Shown here: one piece after another, positions 43,667-53,379 of the stretch
How positions within the stretch are numbered: the first letter of the stretch is position 1
Layout of the letters: the number at the start of each line of letters is the position of its first letter
Assembly (NCBI RefSeq): GCF_013283875.1
Contig: NZ_CP054139.1
Location: 1,054,001 to 1,118,000, forward strand
Length of the DNA: 64,000 bases
Direction of reading: 5' to 3'
DNA from: Mucilaginibacter mali
GTDB lineage: Bacteria; Bacteroidota; Bacteroidia; Sphingobacteriales; Sphingobacteriaceae
Position numbers and translations under genes: made by a program
Notes under the pieces: generated by a model
What the model saw: only the letters and a program-made list of their open reading frames with translations
Told to the model about the DNA's origin: nothing
Databases searched by the model: none

Positions 43667-43749
43667 GCCTCACTTAATCCTCTCCAAAGGAGAGTACTTG
43701 ACATGTACTTTTTTAAAAGTCCCTCTCCTTTGGAGAGAGGGGTGAGGCT
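43667..43749. repeat. Inverted repeat CCTCAC...CTCTCCAAAGGAGAG
   Basis: Each arm includes a CTCTCCaaaGGAGAG palindrome, and the outer AGCCTCAC/GTGAGGCT pair as well. The loop holds a TACTTTTTTAAAAGT stretch. It probably forms one large hairpin after the HAD gene. Confidence 0.75.
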
Positions 43750-43805
43750 GAAGCAACTTAATGTAAGTGCTTTACGTTTAAAGTAATGTGGTTAAACTAT
43801 TGGAT

Positions 43806-45302
43806 ATGAAAAGATCGTTTTACTTTGCTGTAGTGTTGGTAGCCGGCGTTTTAACGGCCTGCCACCATAAAAAATCGGATGAAGGTATTTTAGATGGACC
43901 AACCAAAGAGGGTACCACTTTAGACCTGGTGCGCGATTCGGTATACCTGTACACCAAAGAGGCATATTACTGGGCCGATGCTATCCCAAGTTATCACGAT
44001 CTGCAGCCACGTAGTATAAACGGGAGCAGCGATCTGGCCGCTGTTGGCGCCGAAGTAAATATCCTTTCGCAGTTTAAAATTAACCCGCAAACCGGGCAAC
44101 CTTACGAGTATGTAGCCAATAGTGGTGGGCAAGCCAAGTATTCGTTTATTGATAACGGGCAAACCAGCGCTGCTTTGGGTGGCAATAAGGCCGATTTTGG
44201 CTTCGCCCTGACCGCCATCAGCAATACAGACATAAGGGTACGCTATGTTTACGGTGGATCGGCAGCAGGTAATAATGGAGTGCACCGGGGTGATATGCTT
44301 ACTACAGTGAACAGCCGCAGCAACCTGGATCTGTCTTCAAACACCGATTACAATTTTATTGTTAACGCATTGGGCACGTCGCCGCTGAGTATGACGCTTA
44401 AACGCCCCGATAATAGTACCTACAGCGTAACGCTAAACTCGGGCAGTTATACGGTTAACCCGGTGCTGCTTTATAAAACCTTTGATCTGGGCAGCGGGAA
44501 AAAAGTTGGTTATATCGTTTTTAATACTTTTACTGCGCCTGCAAATGCTACACCAAAGTTGGATGAAGCTTTCGCCAGCTTTACCAGCAACGGCATTACC
44601 GATTTGGTGGTAGACCTGCGCTACAACGGCGGCGGTTATGTTTCCACATCCGAATATTTGGCTAACCTGATCGTCCCTACGGCTAAGAATAATACCACCA
44701 TGTACAACTATTATTTTAACAGCACCCTGCAAAGTGGTAAGGCCGAGGTGTTGAAGAACCAGGTAGCGCGTGATGCGAACGGTTTATATAACCTGGCCCA
44801 GGTTGATTATACGGTGGCCGGTAATGCGGTTAATTTTAGTAAAAAGGGAAGCCTGAATATTGGCCGCGTATTCTTTTTGGTTACCGGCGGCACTGCATCG
44901 GCCAGCGAACTGGCTATTAATAACCTGATACCTGCTATGGATGTTAAGCTGATAGGCACTAATACCTATGGCAAGCCGGTAGGGTTTTTCGCTATCAACA
45001 TTAATGCTTACCAGCTATACGTACCCGAGTTTGAAACTAAAAACTCGGCAGGGCAGGGTGGGTACTTTACCGGCATGAACCCTGGTGGTAACTATCCCGG
45101 ATTTGGCAGCAATGATGACCTGACCAAAGATTTTGGCGACGCCACCGAAGGTTTGCTGTCGCACGCGCTTAATTATGTGAAAAACGGTACTTATGGTACC
45201 AGCCTGAAAATACAAAGCGTTGATGGCCAGCCGGCTGTTAGCCATAATATAGGTGCCGAAGATTTTAACGGGATGATAGCCAACAGGAGACCGAGAAAAT
45301 AA
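43806..45302 (+). CDS. S41 family peptidase lipoprotein, copy 1
   Basis: The 498-residue product has a lipoprotein signal (MKRSFYFAVVLVAGVLTACHHKKSD, Cys20). After a cap region come the PDZ-like part (about 135-210) and the tail-specific protease core: DLRYNGGGYVSTSEYLA, then the serine in VTGGTASASELAI and the lysine in TYGKPVGFF. The active-site Ser/Lys pair is in place. A GTG six codons upstream is discarded because the signal starts at MKRS. It is tandem with a paralogue (45447) in the same orientation, 144 bases apart. A secreted or surface peptidase; substrate unknown. Confidence 0.9.
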   Translation: MKRSFYFAVVLVAGVLTACHHKKSDEGILDGPTKEGTTLDLVRDSVYLYTKEAYYWADAIPSYHDLQPRSINGSSDLAAVGAEVNILSQFKINPQTGQPYEYVANSGGQAKYSFIDNGQTSAALGGNKADFGFALTAISNTDIRVRYVYGGSAAGNNGVHRGDMLTTVNSRSNLDLSSNTDYNFIVNALGTSPLSMTLKRPDNSTYSVTLNSGSYTVNPVLLYKTFDLGSGKKVGYIVFNTFTAPANATPKLDEAFASFTSNGITDLVVDLRYNGGGYVSTSEYLANLIVPTAKNNTTMYNYYFNSTLQSGKAEVLKNQVARDANGLYNLAQVDYTVAGNAVNFSKKGSLNIGRVFFLVTGGTASASELAINNLIPAMDVKLIGTNTYGKPVGFFAININAYQLYVPEFETKNSAGQGGYFTGMNPGGNYPGFGSNDDLTKDFGDATEGLLSHALNYVKNGTYGTSLKIQSVDGQPAVSHNIGAEDFNGMIANRRPRK

Positions 45303-45446
45303 AGACTGTTGTGGATTGACGATCTTATCGCCAATTTTCTTTAACGTGTATTTATTATAGCCGTAATAAATATTATTAATAAAATTTACATTTGTAAACA
45401 CTAATATGCATGTTGCTACGTATATAGTGTGTTAACCCCGATTAAA

Positions 45447-47024
45447 ATGAAAAAAATACTGTTTATTGCAGGAACGCTATTGATATTTTTTACCGCCTGT
45501 AAAAAAAGTAAACCAGCCGACGAAGCTACAGATACCGGTACCACCACTACCGATCCAACTATCCCCACTACAGGTACCGCGTTAGATAAAATGAAAGACT
45601 CGGTATTCCTGTATGCCAAGGAAGATTATTACTGGTACGATGGCATCCCCGATTATAATACCGTTAACCCCCGCGCCGTAACCGGCACAACCGACCTGAC
45701 CGCGCTGCAGGCCGTGGTAAACAAAATATCGCAATATAAAATTAACCCGGCCACCGGCCTGGCTTATGAATATGTGGCCAATAGCGGCGGCCGCGCGAAG
45801 TACTCGTATATGGATGATGGTACATCATCACAAAAGCTAAATGCTACAGCGGGCGATTTTGGTTGCTTACCTTTTTATGATGCTTATAGCGGGAACGTAA
45901 ATCTTTATATCAAATATGTTTATCCCGGTTCGCCGGCTGATGTGCAGGGTGTAAAACGCGGTTACCAGATCATGAGCGTTAATGGCCGTACCGATTTGAG
46001 CGCCGCCTCCAACTATGCTAACCAGGCCGCTAATCTTGCTTTTTTGCAAAATGCCTTTAGCAGCGGTAGCAGCACAATTACTATGGTGCTAAAGAAATTT
46101 GATAACACTACAATTAACGTAACCATTAATGCCGGAACTTATACCATTAACCCGGTTATTACCTATAAATCGCTTGATATGGGTAACGGTAAAAAAATGG
46201 GTTATATCGTATTTAATAGCTTTGTAAGCAAGGCCAGTGCCCAGGCGGCTTTATCAACCGCGTTTACATCGTTTGCTAATGACGGTGTTACCGAGCTTAC
46301 CGTCGATCTGCGGTATAATGGCGGTGGCTTTGTTGAAACAGCCGAGTACCTGGCCGGCTTAATAGCCCCGACATCGGCTAATGGTAAGGTTATGTATACC
46401 ACTTACTACAGTACCAACTTAGCCGCCGGGAAAGATCCTTTATTAAAGAATCAGGTGCGCCGCGATGCTAATACAAACCAGCTTTATAACTATAGCCAGA
46501 TAGATTTTTCGACTGCGGCTACCAATTTTGTTAAACAAGGGACTTTGAATATCAGCCGCGTATTCTTCCTGGTAACCGCGGGTACAGCATCGGCCAGCGA
46601 GTTAACGATTAACAGCTTGCGTCCATACATGAATGTGCAGCTAATAGGTGTTACAACTTATGGCAAACCTGTTGGCTTTTTTGATATTAATATAGGCAAA
46701 TACCAAATGTATATCCCTGAGTTTGAAACAAAGAATTCATTAGGCCAGGGTGGTTACTATGCCGGGATGGAGCCGGGTACCACTGATTATGCTGGTAAAA
46801 AGATGAATGACGATGTGACCAAAGACTTTGGTGATGTGAACGATAAGTTAATAGCACAAGCCATATACTTTGCTAAAAACGGGGTGTACACCACTTCAAA
46901 CGATCTGCAAATTCAAAGCGTTGATACCAATAACACCAAACTTGCTACCGAAGCCATTAACAATGCTTTAAACGGTAACCAGTTTAATGGGATGATCATG
47001 CAGCATCACTTGCTGAAGAAGTAA
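45447..47024 (+). CDS. S41 family peptidase lipoprotein, copy 2
   Basis: The 525-residue paralogue has a lipobox at TACKKSK (Cys18), an Asp/Thr-rich linker, the same cap (LYAKEDYYWYDGIPDYN), PDZ part (SPADVQGVKRGYQIMSVNGR) and core motifs: DLRYNGGGFVETAEYLAG, TAGTASASELTI and TYGKPVGFFD. It is closely related to the upstream gene, so this is a recent tandem duplication that has diverged. A strong terminator follows (47043-47085). Confidence 0.9.
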   Translation: MKKILFIAGTLLIFFTACKKSKPADEATDTGTTTTDPTIPTTGTALDKMKDSVFLYAKEDYYWYDGIPDYNTVNPRAVTGTTDLTALQAVVNKISQYKINPATGLAYEYVANSGGRAKYSYMDDGTSSQKLNATAGDFGCLPFYDAYSGNVNLYIKYVYPGSPADVQGVKRGYQIMSVNGRTDLSAASNYANQAANLAFLQNAFSSGSSTITMVLKKFDNTTINVTINAGTYTINPVITYKSLDMGNGKKMGYIVFNSFVSKASAQAALSTAFTSFANDGVTELTVDLRYNGGGFVETAEYLAGLIAPTSANGKVMYTTYYSTNLAAGKDPLLKNQVRRDANTNQLYNYSQIDFSTAATNFVKQGTLNISRVFFLVTAGTASASELTINSLRPYMNVQLIGVTTYGKPVGFFDINIGKYQMYIPEFETKNSLGQGGYYAGMEPGTTDYAGKKMNDDVTKDFGDVNDKLIAQAIYFAKNGVYTTSNDLQIQSVDTNNTKLATEAINNALNGNQFNGMIMQHHLLKK

Positions 47025-47042
47025 GTTTTTAGTGATTACTAC

Positions 47043-47085
47043 AAAAAGAGAGGGATATGGCCGCAGGCCATATCCCTCTCTTTTT
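47043..47085 (+). terminator. Perfect 20-bp hairpin terminator
   Basis: AAAAAGAGAGGGATATGGCC, loop GCA, and the exact inverse GGCCATATCCCTCTCTTTTT. The T-rich end suits the S41 gene, and the A-rich start would serve the opposite strand too. Confidence 0.9.
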
Positions 47086-47095
47086 ACCAAAATTT

Positions 47096-47186
47096 GTCAT
47101 TGCGAGGAGCGTAGCGACGTGGCAATCTCATAGGCAGGTCCTCGTTGCACATCCTATGGGATTGCCGCGCTATCGCTCGCAATGAC
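47096..47186. repeat. Inverted repeat GTCATTGCGAGG...CTCGCAATGAC
   Basis: GTCATTGCGAGGAGCGTAGC at the left and TCGCTCGCAATGAC at the right are inverse ends of a 91-bp element with inner CTCAT/ATGGGATT pairing. It belongs to the GTCATT-type dispersed families. Confidence 0.75.
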
Positions 47187-47212
47187 AATTACGGCTATCA
47201 AACCCGCCGCGT

Positions 47213-47319
47213 CAAGCGTCCACGCTTGTCGCAACTCCTAATTAAGCGTCCACGCTTAATTTTTAAACGTGAGCGTAGACACTCACTTAGGATAACGTTC
47301 AAGCGAAGACGCTTGAACG
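47213..47319. repeat. Cluster of AAGCGTCCACGCTT palindromes
   Basis: AAGCGTCCACGCTT occurs twice, and TTCAAGCGAAGACGCTTGAA once. Each is an imperfect hairpin. Nothing here looks coding. Confidence 0.65.
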
Positions 47320-47371
47320 GGCATTTTTTACTAATCTCTAATCTCCAACCACTAATCTCTGGCCGAAGGCC

Positions 47372-50300
47372 CTAATCCACCAACTCCCGTAAATCCACCG
47401 GCACCACGCGCGATACGCCCTGCTCTACCATGGTAACACCGTAGATCACATCCGTGCTGGCAATGGTGCGCTTGTTGTGCGATACGATGATGAACTGCGA
47501 ATCGTTGCTAAACTTGCGGATGATATTGTTGAATTTATCGATGTTGGTATCATCCAGCGGGGCGTCCACCTCGTCGAAGATACAGAAGGGGGCCGGCTTC
47601 AGCAGGTAAAGCGAGAACAGGATGGCCGTAGCCGTCAGCGTTTTTTCGCCACCCGATAGCTGGTTGATAGATAAGGGCCGTTTGCCCTTAGGCTTGGCGA
47701 TGATGTCGATATCCGATTCCAGCGGGTGTTGCGGGTCGGTTAGGATCAGGTCGCAGCTGTCCTCCTCGTTAAACAGCGAACGGAACACGTGGATAAAGTT
47801 TTCGCGCACATTAATAAAGGCCGCCATAAACTTCTCCTTAGCCGTATCATCAATCTCCTGTATAGTAGCCAGCAGTGAAGCCTTGGCTTCCGTCAAATCC
47901 TTCTTTTGAGCTTGAATGAAAGTATAACGCTCGTTCATCTCGTTATAAGCCTCAACCGCCATCGGGTTTATCGCGCCGAAGTCGTCCAACTGGCGTTTCA
48001 TCTTTTCAGTCTTCTCGCGCAGGTCGTCTTCGCTCTCGTCCTGCGGCACTTCAGTATTCAGAAGGTCCTCAATATTAATATTAAACTCTACCGAAAGGCG
48101 TTCCTTCAACGCGTTCAGATCAACGCGCAGGTTGGTGCGCTTGTCGCGCAGTTCGCTTTCGATCAGTTCGGCATTGTCCTTTTTACGGCGCAGCGCGGAT
48201 ACATTATTTTCAACCTCGGTTATCTGACCCTTCCAGGCATAGTACTCCTGCTCGGCCTGCTGGGCGGCTTTTTCCAGTTCCTCCTTTTGGGCATACATTT
48301 CCAGCAGGTCGTCATCACTGTGGTCGGCCAGCTTTAATATTTCCTGTATGGCAGCCTTTACGGTCAGTAGTTCGGCGCTGTTTTGATTGATGCGGGTTTC
48401 CAGGCCATCCTGCTGCGTTTCGCGGTAATCCAAATCCTTCATCAGGCCCGATACCTTGTTTTGCTGCTGGTGGAAGCGGATATTCTCCTGGTTGTAAGCG
48501 TTCGATTGCACGGTGAGGTATTCGTTCAACTCGTTAAACACCTGCTGCTTTTCGGCCAGGAGGTCGCCTTGTATCTCTTTTTGGGTTTTAAACTCGGCCA
48601 CCTGCGGCTGCAAGGCCAGCAATTCATCCTTAATGGTGGCAATTTTGCGGGCAATATCCTCTTTGCGGTTGCGGCTGTTCTCTATAAAAGCCTGGTACTG
48701 CTCCTGCCGGGTTTTAACGGTGATCAGTTCGGTATTCAACTGGTTTAGCTGCAACTGTTTTTGCTTGATCTCGTCGGCCTTGCCCTCGGTGCGCAAAGCT
48801 ACTAAGGCGCTCTGCAATTCTTCCGATCGGCTTTTTAACTTGCCCACCAGCGTTTCCAGTTGCTTAATCTCTTTCGACAGGTTCTCCAAATTACGTGCGC
48901 GACCAATACGCTTACCCTCAAACAAACCCACCGAACCGCCCGCCATGGTAAACTTAGCCTTGTTGAACTTACCGGTTTTCCCTAACAGCACCACGCCATC
49001 GGGCAGTTGCTGCCCGTCTAAACCTTTTTCGGCGTTTTCATCAACCAGGTAAACGTTTTTTAGCAGGTGATTGCACAGCGGCTGGTATTTGGCCTCCACC
49101 TCAACCACGCTCAGGGCCGGCAGCCAATCGCCATGCACAGCCGGCGAAAATGCTTCGGCAGGGAAGTTATTCAGTATAAAAAACTGCGCCCGCCCGCGCG
49201 AGGCGTTGCTCAGCAGGTTAATAGCGCTGATGGCATCCTCGTAGCTATCCACCACGTAATGGTTCATCATCGGCTCCAGGTAGTTCTCTATCGCCACACG
49301 GAAATCCTCGCGGCAAAAAAGCACATCGCTAAACAGGGGCGCGTTCTTGCCCCAGTCGCTGTTCTTCTTTAAAAAGCGGATCGATTCGGGGAAACCCTCC
49401 AGATTATCCACCAAACTTTTGGTCAGGTTATATTCGTTCTGCTTGGCATCCAGCCGGCGGCTTTCGGCCACGGCCTGATCTTTTACCTGCGTTAGTTCCT
49501 CGTCGGTAGCCTTTATTTGCTCCTGCAGCTTGTTTTCGGCATCAACGGCCTGCTGCAATTCCTTTTCAAAACCCTCAGTGCGGTATTGCAGTTCGGCCAG
49601 TACCTGGTTAAAGTGAGATAGTTCCACCTCCTTGCCGCTGGCATCTTCCATATTGCGCAGGCTTTCCTGCTCTAAGGCTTGTTCCTGTATCTGTAAGATC
49701 TCAGCATCCTTTTCTGCTTTGTAGATCTGGTTTTGGAGGCGGTTGTTAATGCTGTTCAGCTCGTTTAATTCGGTACGTGCTTCGGTTTGGTTAGCGCGTA
49801 ATTCATCAACGGCAGCTTTCAGATCGGCCACGCGTGCGGTTACAACATCAAGGGTTTCGTCTTCCTGTGCTTTTTCCTCGTTCAGGCGTTTAATGTTATA
49901 AAGCACGTGGTTCAGCTGCTGGCGGTCGCGTTCCAGTTCGTCGGTAAGGCGTTTCTCCTTATCCTGCTGGTTGCGCAGTTGCTCGTTCTTTATTTTCTTC
50001 TCGCTTTCGTAGGCGCGTATTTTGGCAACGTATTCGTTGGTAGCCTTCTGCTGGGTCGATAGGTTCTTTTCGCGGGTAATGCTGTCCAGCTTTTGCTTTT
50101 GCAGGTCGGCTTCCAGTACATCTATCTGGGTTAATATGCCCGCCTTTTCTTCCTTCTGTTTCTGCTCTAATTCCTCAATTTCGGCCAGCGACTGGCTGAA
50201 CGTGGCTATCCGGAACGAAGCCAGCATCACGCTCAGGGTTTTGTATTGTTCTTTTAGCCGATAATACCGTTCGGTTTTTTTTGCCTGGTTCTCTAAGGTT

Positions 50301-50908
50301 TTTAAGTTTTTCTCTATTTCAAAAAGCAGGTCCTCCACACGCTCAAGGTCGGCTTCGGTATCTTTTAACTTATTAAAAGTTTGCTTTTTGCGCAGCTTGT
50401 ACTTGGATATGCCCGATGCTTCCTCGAACAGGGCGCGACGCGAGTTTTCTTTATTGGTGATGATCTCGTCGATCATCTTCAGTTCGATGATGGAATACGA
50501 ATCAGATCCGATGCCGGTATCCAAAAACAGGTCGGTAATATCCTTCAGGCGGCATTGCACATCGTTAAGGCGGTACTCGCTTTCGCCGCTGCGGTACAGC
50601 TTGCGGGTAAGCGTCACCTGCGAAAAATCGGTAGGCAATACGTTTTTGGTATTATCAAAAGTGAGGGAAACCTCGGCCAGGTTGGCGGGCTTGCGGCTTT
50701 TATTGCCGTTAAAAATGATATTCTCCATCTTCTCCGACCGAAGCGCGCGCGTGCTCTGCTCGCCCAAAACCCAGCGGATGGAATCGACCACGTTTGATTT
50801 GCCGCAGCCGTTAGGCCCTACAACAGCCGTTACACCCTCGTCAAAATTAATGACGATCTTATCCCCGAAACTCTTAAAACCCTTTACTTCTAACTTGGTT
50901 AGCTTCAT
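47372..50908 (-). CDS. smc: Chromosome segregation protein SMC
   Basis: The 1178-residue ATPase has Walker A GPNGCGKSNV (32-41), two long coiled coils (about 170-500 and 680-1010), the hinge (about 510-670, containing LEGFPESIRFLKKN), and near the end signature LSGGEKTLTA and Walker B FDEVDAPLDD. It organises and condenses DNA together with ScpA/ScpB, which are not in the window. The length is standard. It is transcribed alone, and long repeat-rich gaps flank it. Confidence 0.97.
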   Translation of the reverse strand: MKLTKLEVKGFKSFGDKIVINFDEGVTAVVGPNGCGKSNVVDSIRWVLGEQSTRALRSEKMENIIFNGNKSRKPANLAEVSLTFDNTKNVLPTDFSQVTLTRKLYRSGESEYRLNDVQCRLKDITDLFLDTGIGSDSYSIIELKMIDEIITNKENSRRALFEEASGISKYKLRKKQTFNKLKDTEADLERVEDLLFEIEKNLKTLENQAKKTERYYRLKEQYKTLSVMLASFRIATFSQSLAEIEELEQKQKEEKAGILTQIDVLEADLQKQKLDSITREKNLSTQQKATNEYVAKIRAYESEKKIKNEQLRNQQDKEKRLTDELERDRQQLNHVLYNIKRLNEEKAQEDETLDVVTARVADLKAAVDELRANQTEARTELNELNSINNRLQNQIYKAEKDAEILQIQEQALEQESLRNMEDASGKEVELSHFNQVLAELQYRTEGFEKELQQAVDAENKLQEQIKATDEELTQVKDQAVAESRRLDAKQNEYNLTKSLVDNLEGFPESIRFLKKNSDWGKNAPLFSDVLFCREDFRVAIENYLEPMMNHYVVDSYEDAISAINLLSNASRGRAQFFILNNFPAEAFSPAVHGDWLPALSVVEVEAKYQPLCNHLLKNVYLVDENAEKGLDGQQLPDGVVLLGKTGKFNKAKFTMAGGSVGLFEGKRIGRARNLENLSKEIKQLETLVGKLKSRSEELQSALVALRTEGKADEIKQKQLQLNQLNTELITVKTRQEQYQAFIENSRNRKEDIARKIATIKDELLALQPQVAEFKTQKEIQGDLLAEKQQVFNELNEYLTVQSNAYNQENIRFHQQQNKVSGLMKDLDYRETQQDGLETRINQNSAELLTVKAAIQEILKLADHSDDDLLEMYAQKEELEKAAQQAEQEYYAWKGQITEVENNVSALRRKKDNAELIESELRDKRTNLRVDLNALKERLSVEFNINIEDLLNTEVPQDESEDDLREKTEKMKRQLDDFGAINPMAVEAYNEMNERYTFIQAQKKDLTEAKASLLATIQEIDDTAKEKFMAAFINVRENFIHVFRSLFNEEDSCDLILTDPQHPLESDIDIIAKPKGKRPLSINQLSGGEKTLTATAILFSLYLLKPAPFCIFDEVDAPLDDTNIDKFNNIIRKFSNDSQFIIVSHNKRTIASTDVIYGVTMVEQGVSRVVPVDLRELVD

Positions 50909-50996
50909 TATTTATAGTCCGTAGTTTATGGTTGATAGTTCATGGATTGATGCTGAACTATGCCACTAAATTTGCTTAAAAACGATTGTCATTCAT

Positions 50997-51118
50997 TACC
51001 GTCGGCTTTAGCCGACGGTAAACAAAAGCGACAACATGGGCTTTAGCCCAATATTAAGCGACATTTTGGCTAAAGCCACTTAACTTCTGTTCATTATTCC
51101 GTTGACTAAAGTCAACGG
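50997..51118. repeat. Cluster of GGCTTTAGCC-type palindromes
   Basis: TACCGTCGGC-TTTA-GCCGACGGTA (50997-51020), TGGGC-TTTA-GCCCA (51037-51050) and CCGTTGAC-TAAA-GTCAACGG (51099-51118) are three hairpins with different stems but the same TTTA/TAAA loop. They are related to the cluster at 22765. Confidence 0.8.
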
Positions 51119-51263
51119 CAATGATTTTTTGCAATACGCAAATAATCAAAATCGAATTTAAACTGCTTCTAACAATTGAACCCGAAAGATACACCTTATA
51201 GCTAAGTTTTACAGGTTAAGTTTTTATTGAGTTAATAACATGGGGTGTGGAAAAGTGAGGTAG

Positions 51264-51330
51264 TCCATAGTCGATGGCCCATAGTCCATAAAACGTCTTC
51301 TGCTATGGATTATGGGCCATCTACTATGGA
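51264..51330. repeat. Inverted repeat TCCATAG...CTATGGA
   Basis: TCCATAGTCGATGGCCCATA, then its inverse (TATGGGCCATCTACTATGGA), form a 67-bp hairpin upstream of the aminotransferase gene. A similar but shorter unit appears at 59755-59917. Confidence 0.7.
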
Positions 51331-51546
51331 TTAAATAGAAAAGCACTGCCGGTGCAGCAATTAACGCTTGTTCCTGCTATCCGTTACAGGTTCGCTCTTT
51401 CCTCCTCGCACAATATCTTGCGTAAACTGTGGGATATCCGCTGCCACCCAACGCGGACCTGCACAATGTAGCGCCAGATAATTATCCGGTTCTACCGTTC
51501 ATCCAAAAACCTTTTACCTTTCTGCTTTCACCTTTCCGCTTTTTTC

Positions 51547-51554
51547 TATATTTG
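51547..51554 (+). promoter_or_regulatory. Candidate -7 promoter element for aminotransferase
   Basis: TATATTTG matches TAnnTTTG, 24 bases before the ATG at 51579. It favours this start over an earlier frame. Confidence 0.5.
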
Positions 51555-51578
51555 CCGCATCACAAAAAAATAAAGAAA

Positions 51579-52772
51579 ATGAGCGTATTAAGCGACAGGA
51601 TAAATAACCTGGCAGAGTCGGCAACCATTAAAATGGCCAAAATGGGCCGCGAACTGGCTGCCCAGGGTGTTGATGTAATTAGTTTAAGCTTCGGCGAGCC
51701 CGATTTCCATACTCCAGAGCACGTAAAGGAAGCCGCTAAAAAGGCAATGGATGATAACTTTACCTATTACACACCCGTTGCCGGTTACCCTGATCTGCGT
51801 AAGGCCATCTCCAAAAAGCTGAAAGACGAGAACAACCTGGATTACGACCCGAGTCAGATCGTAGTTTCAACCGGTGCCAAGCAGGCTATTGCCAATGCGG
51901 TTTTATGTTTGGTTAACCCCGGCGAGGAAGTAATTATTCCTACGCCTTATTGGGTATCCTACTCGGAAGTGGTGAAACTGGCCGAAGGCAAAAGCGTATT
52001 TATTGATACCACCGTTGAAACAAACTTTAAAATAACCCCTCAGCAATTAGAAGCGGCTATAACGCCGAAAAGCAAGCTGTTCATGTTCTCGTCGCCATGC
52101 AACCCAACCGGTAGCGTTTACAGCAAAGCCGAACTGGAGGGCCTGGCAAAAGTGTTTGAAAAGCACCCGGACATCTACATCCTGAGCGATGAGATCTACG
52201 AGCATATCAACTTTATCGGCGGGCACGAATCTATCGCCCAGTTTGATAGCATTAAAGACCGTGTGGTGATCATTAACGGCTTCAGTAAGGCTTACGCCAT
52301 GACCGGCTGGAGGATTGGCTATACCGCATCTAACAAAGACATAGCGGCCGCCTGCGATAAAATGCAAGGTCAGATCACTTCGGGTACCTGTTCCATCACC
52401 CAGCGTGCCGGTACCGCCGCTTATGAGGGCGGATTGGAAAGCGTGCTGAAAATGCGCGAGCAATTCCAAAAACGCCGTGATATCGTGTACAAACTGTTAA
52501 GCGAGGTTGAGGGGCTGAAAGTGAACCTGCCTGAGGGCGCGTTTTATTTCTTCCCTAACGTAACCGAGTTTTTTGGTAAAAGCTATAATGGCCGTACCAT
52601 TAACAATTCAGACGACCTGAGCTTATACCTGCTTCAGGAAGGCCACGTAGCCACCGTAGGCGGCGATTCCTTCGGCGATCCTAAATCTATCCGCCTGTCT
52701 TACGCGGCAGCCGAGGATAAGCTGGTAGAAGCTATGCGCAGGATCAAGGAAGCTTTGGGGAAATTGCAATAA
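51579..52772 (+). CDS. Class I/II pyridoxal-phosphate aminotransferase (aspartate-type)
   Basis: The 397-residue enzyme exchanges amino groups between amino acids and keto acids. The PLP lysine is in NGFSKAYAMTGWRIGY, with SSPCNPTGSVYSK and ILSDEIYEHI giving the cofactor pocket. The sequence is of the Ib subgroup of aspartate aminotransferases (SFGEPDFHTPEHV). The start MSVLSDRINNLAESATIKMAKM is preferred, since the 50-residue upstream extension has no family match and contains the promoter. A terminator follows. Confidence 0.92.
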   Translation: MSVLSDRINNLAESATIKMAKMGRELAAQGVDVISLSFGEPDFHTPEHVKEAAKKAMDDNFTYYTPVAGYPDLRKAISKKLKDENNLDYDPSQIVVSTGAKQAIANAVLCLVNPGEEVIIPTPYWVSYSEVVKLAEGKSVFIDTTVETNFKITPQQLEAAITPKSKLFMFSSPCNPTGSVYSKAELEGLAKVFEKHPDIYILSDEIYEHINFIGGHESIAQFDSIKDRVVIINGFSKAYAMTGWRIGYTASNKDIAAACDKMQGQITSGTCSITQRAGTAAYEGGLESVLKMREQFQKRRDIVYKLLSEVEGLKVNLPEGAFYFFPNVTEFFGKSYNGRTINNSDDLSLYLLQEGHVATVGGDSFGDPKSIRLSYAAAEDKLVEAMRRIKEALGKLQ

Positions 52773-52793
52773 TAAATAGATCCGGAATTATCT

Positions 52794-52837
52794 GGCATAA
52801 AAAAAGCGATAGGTTAATCTATCGCTTTTTTTATGCC
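52794..52837 (+). terminator. Perfect hairpin terminator after the aminotransferase
   Basis: A 19-bp stem, GGCATAAAAAAAGCGATAG paired to CTATCGCTTTTTTTATGCC, with a 6-base loop. It lies 21 bases after the stop and is also close to the opposite gene end. Confidence 0.85.
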
Positions 52838-52853
52838 GTTTTTTTGAAGTATA

Positions 52854-53267
52854 TTAACGGGTGTAGTGTATCTGGAAAACCGAAAATGGTTTTGTGGCGT
52901 TTGTTTTTACGACAACCTGCTGCATCTTGTGCCCCTTTCTGTCCGAAGTGTCTGATTGAACGGTTACATTAATAAATCCGCTGTCGCCGGGTTTTACAGG
53001 TTTTTTTTCCCAGTTTATAGCAACACAACTGCACGATCCTGCTACACTATCAATTACAAGGTTGGCCGTGCCGGTATTTTTAATATAAAAGGTGTGCTTA
53101 ATTATCGTATCTGAAGGTTTTAACTGGCCTGCACGGTATATAGAATCTGCAGCTATGCTATTTGTGGTATTTTTATTGGCATTATTGCAGCCTGTCAGCA
53201 AAAAGCCGCCTAACATTCCCGTTACCAGCAAACCACTGGTGTAAACTATAAGCTTCTTTAATTTCAC
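52854..53267 (-). CDS. DUF1573 lipoprotein
   Basis: The 137-residue product has a lipobox (LLTGC, Cys27) and a DUF1573 Ig-like domain: HTFYIKNTGTANLVIDSVAGSC, then SCVAINWEKKPVKPGDSGFINV. Such domains occur beside secreted proteins and redox proteins. It is the last gene of a three-gene same-strand cluster with a thioredoxin-fold membrane protein and a Cys-rich lipoprotein, spaced by about 112 and 100 bases, so they may be one operon. Function unknown. Confidence 0.85.
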   Translation of the reverse strand: MKLKKLIVYTSGLLVTGMLGGFLLTGCNNANKNTTNSIAADSIYRAGQLKPSDTIIKHTFYIKNTGTANLVIDSVAGSCSCVAINWEKKPVKPGDSGFINVTVQSDTSDRKGHKMQQVVVKTNATKPFSVFQIHYTR

Positions 53268-53379
53268 TTTTTAGAGTATAGGTTTAACATGTACACCGAA
53301 AAAACATGTTTTGCTGCACCAATACAGGTGAAACAAGCGTTTAATAAATTTAGCTGTATTTTATGTTTTATTAATTACT

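Noticed and set aside
47145..47375. Plus-strand frame of 76 residues
   Set aside because: It is made from AAGCGTCCACGCTT palindromes and has no signal or family similarity.
48383..49372. Plus-strand frames within smc
   Set aside because: They are complementary to the coiled-coil coding region, where long shadows are common.
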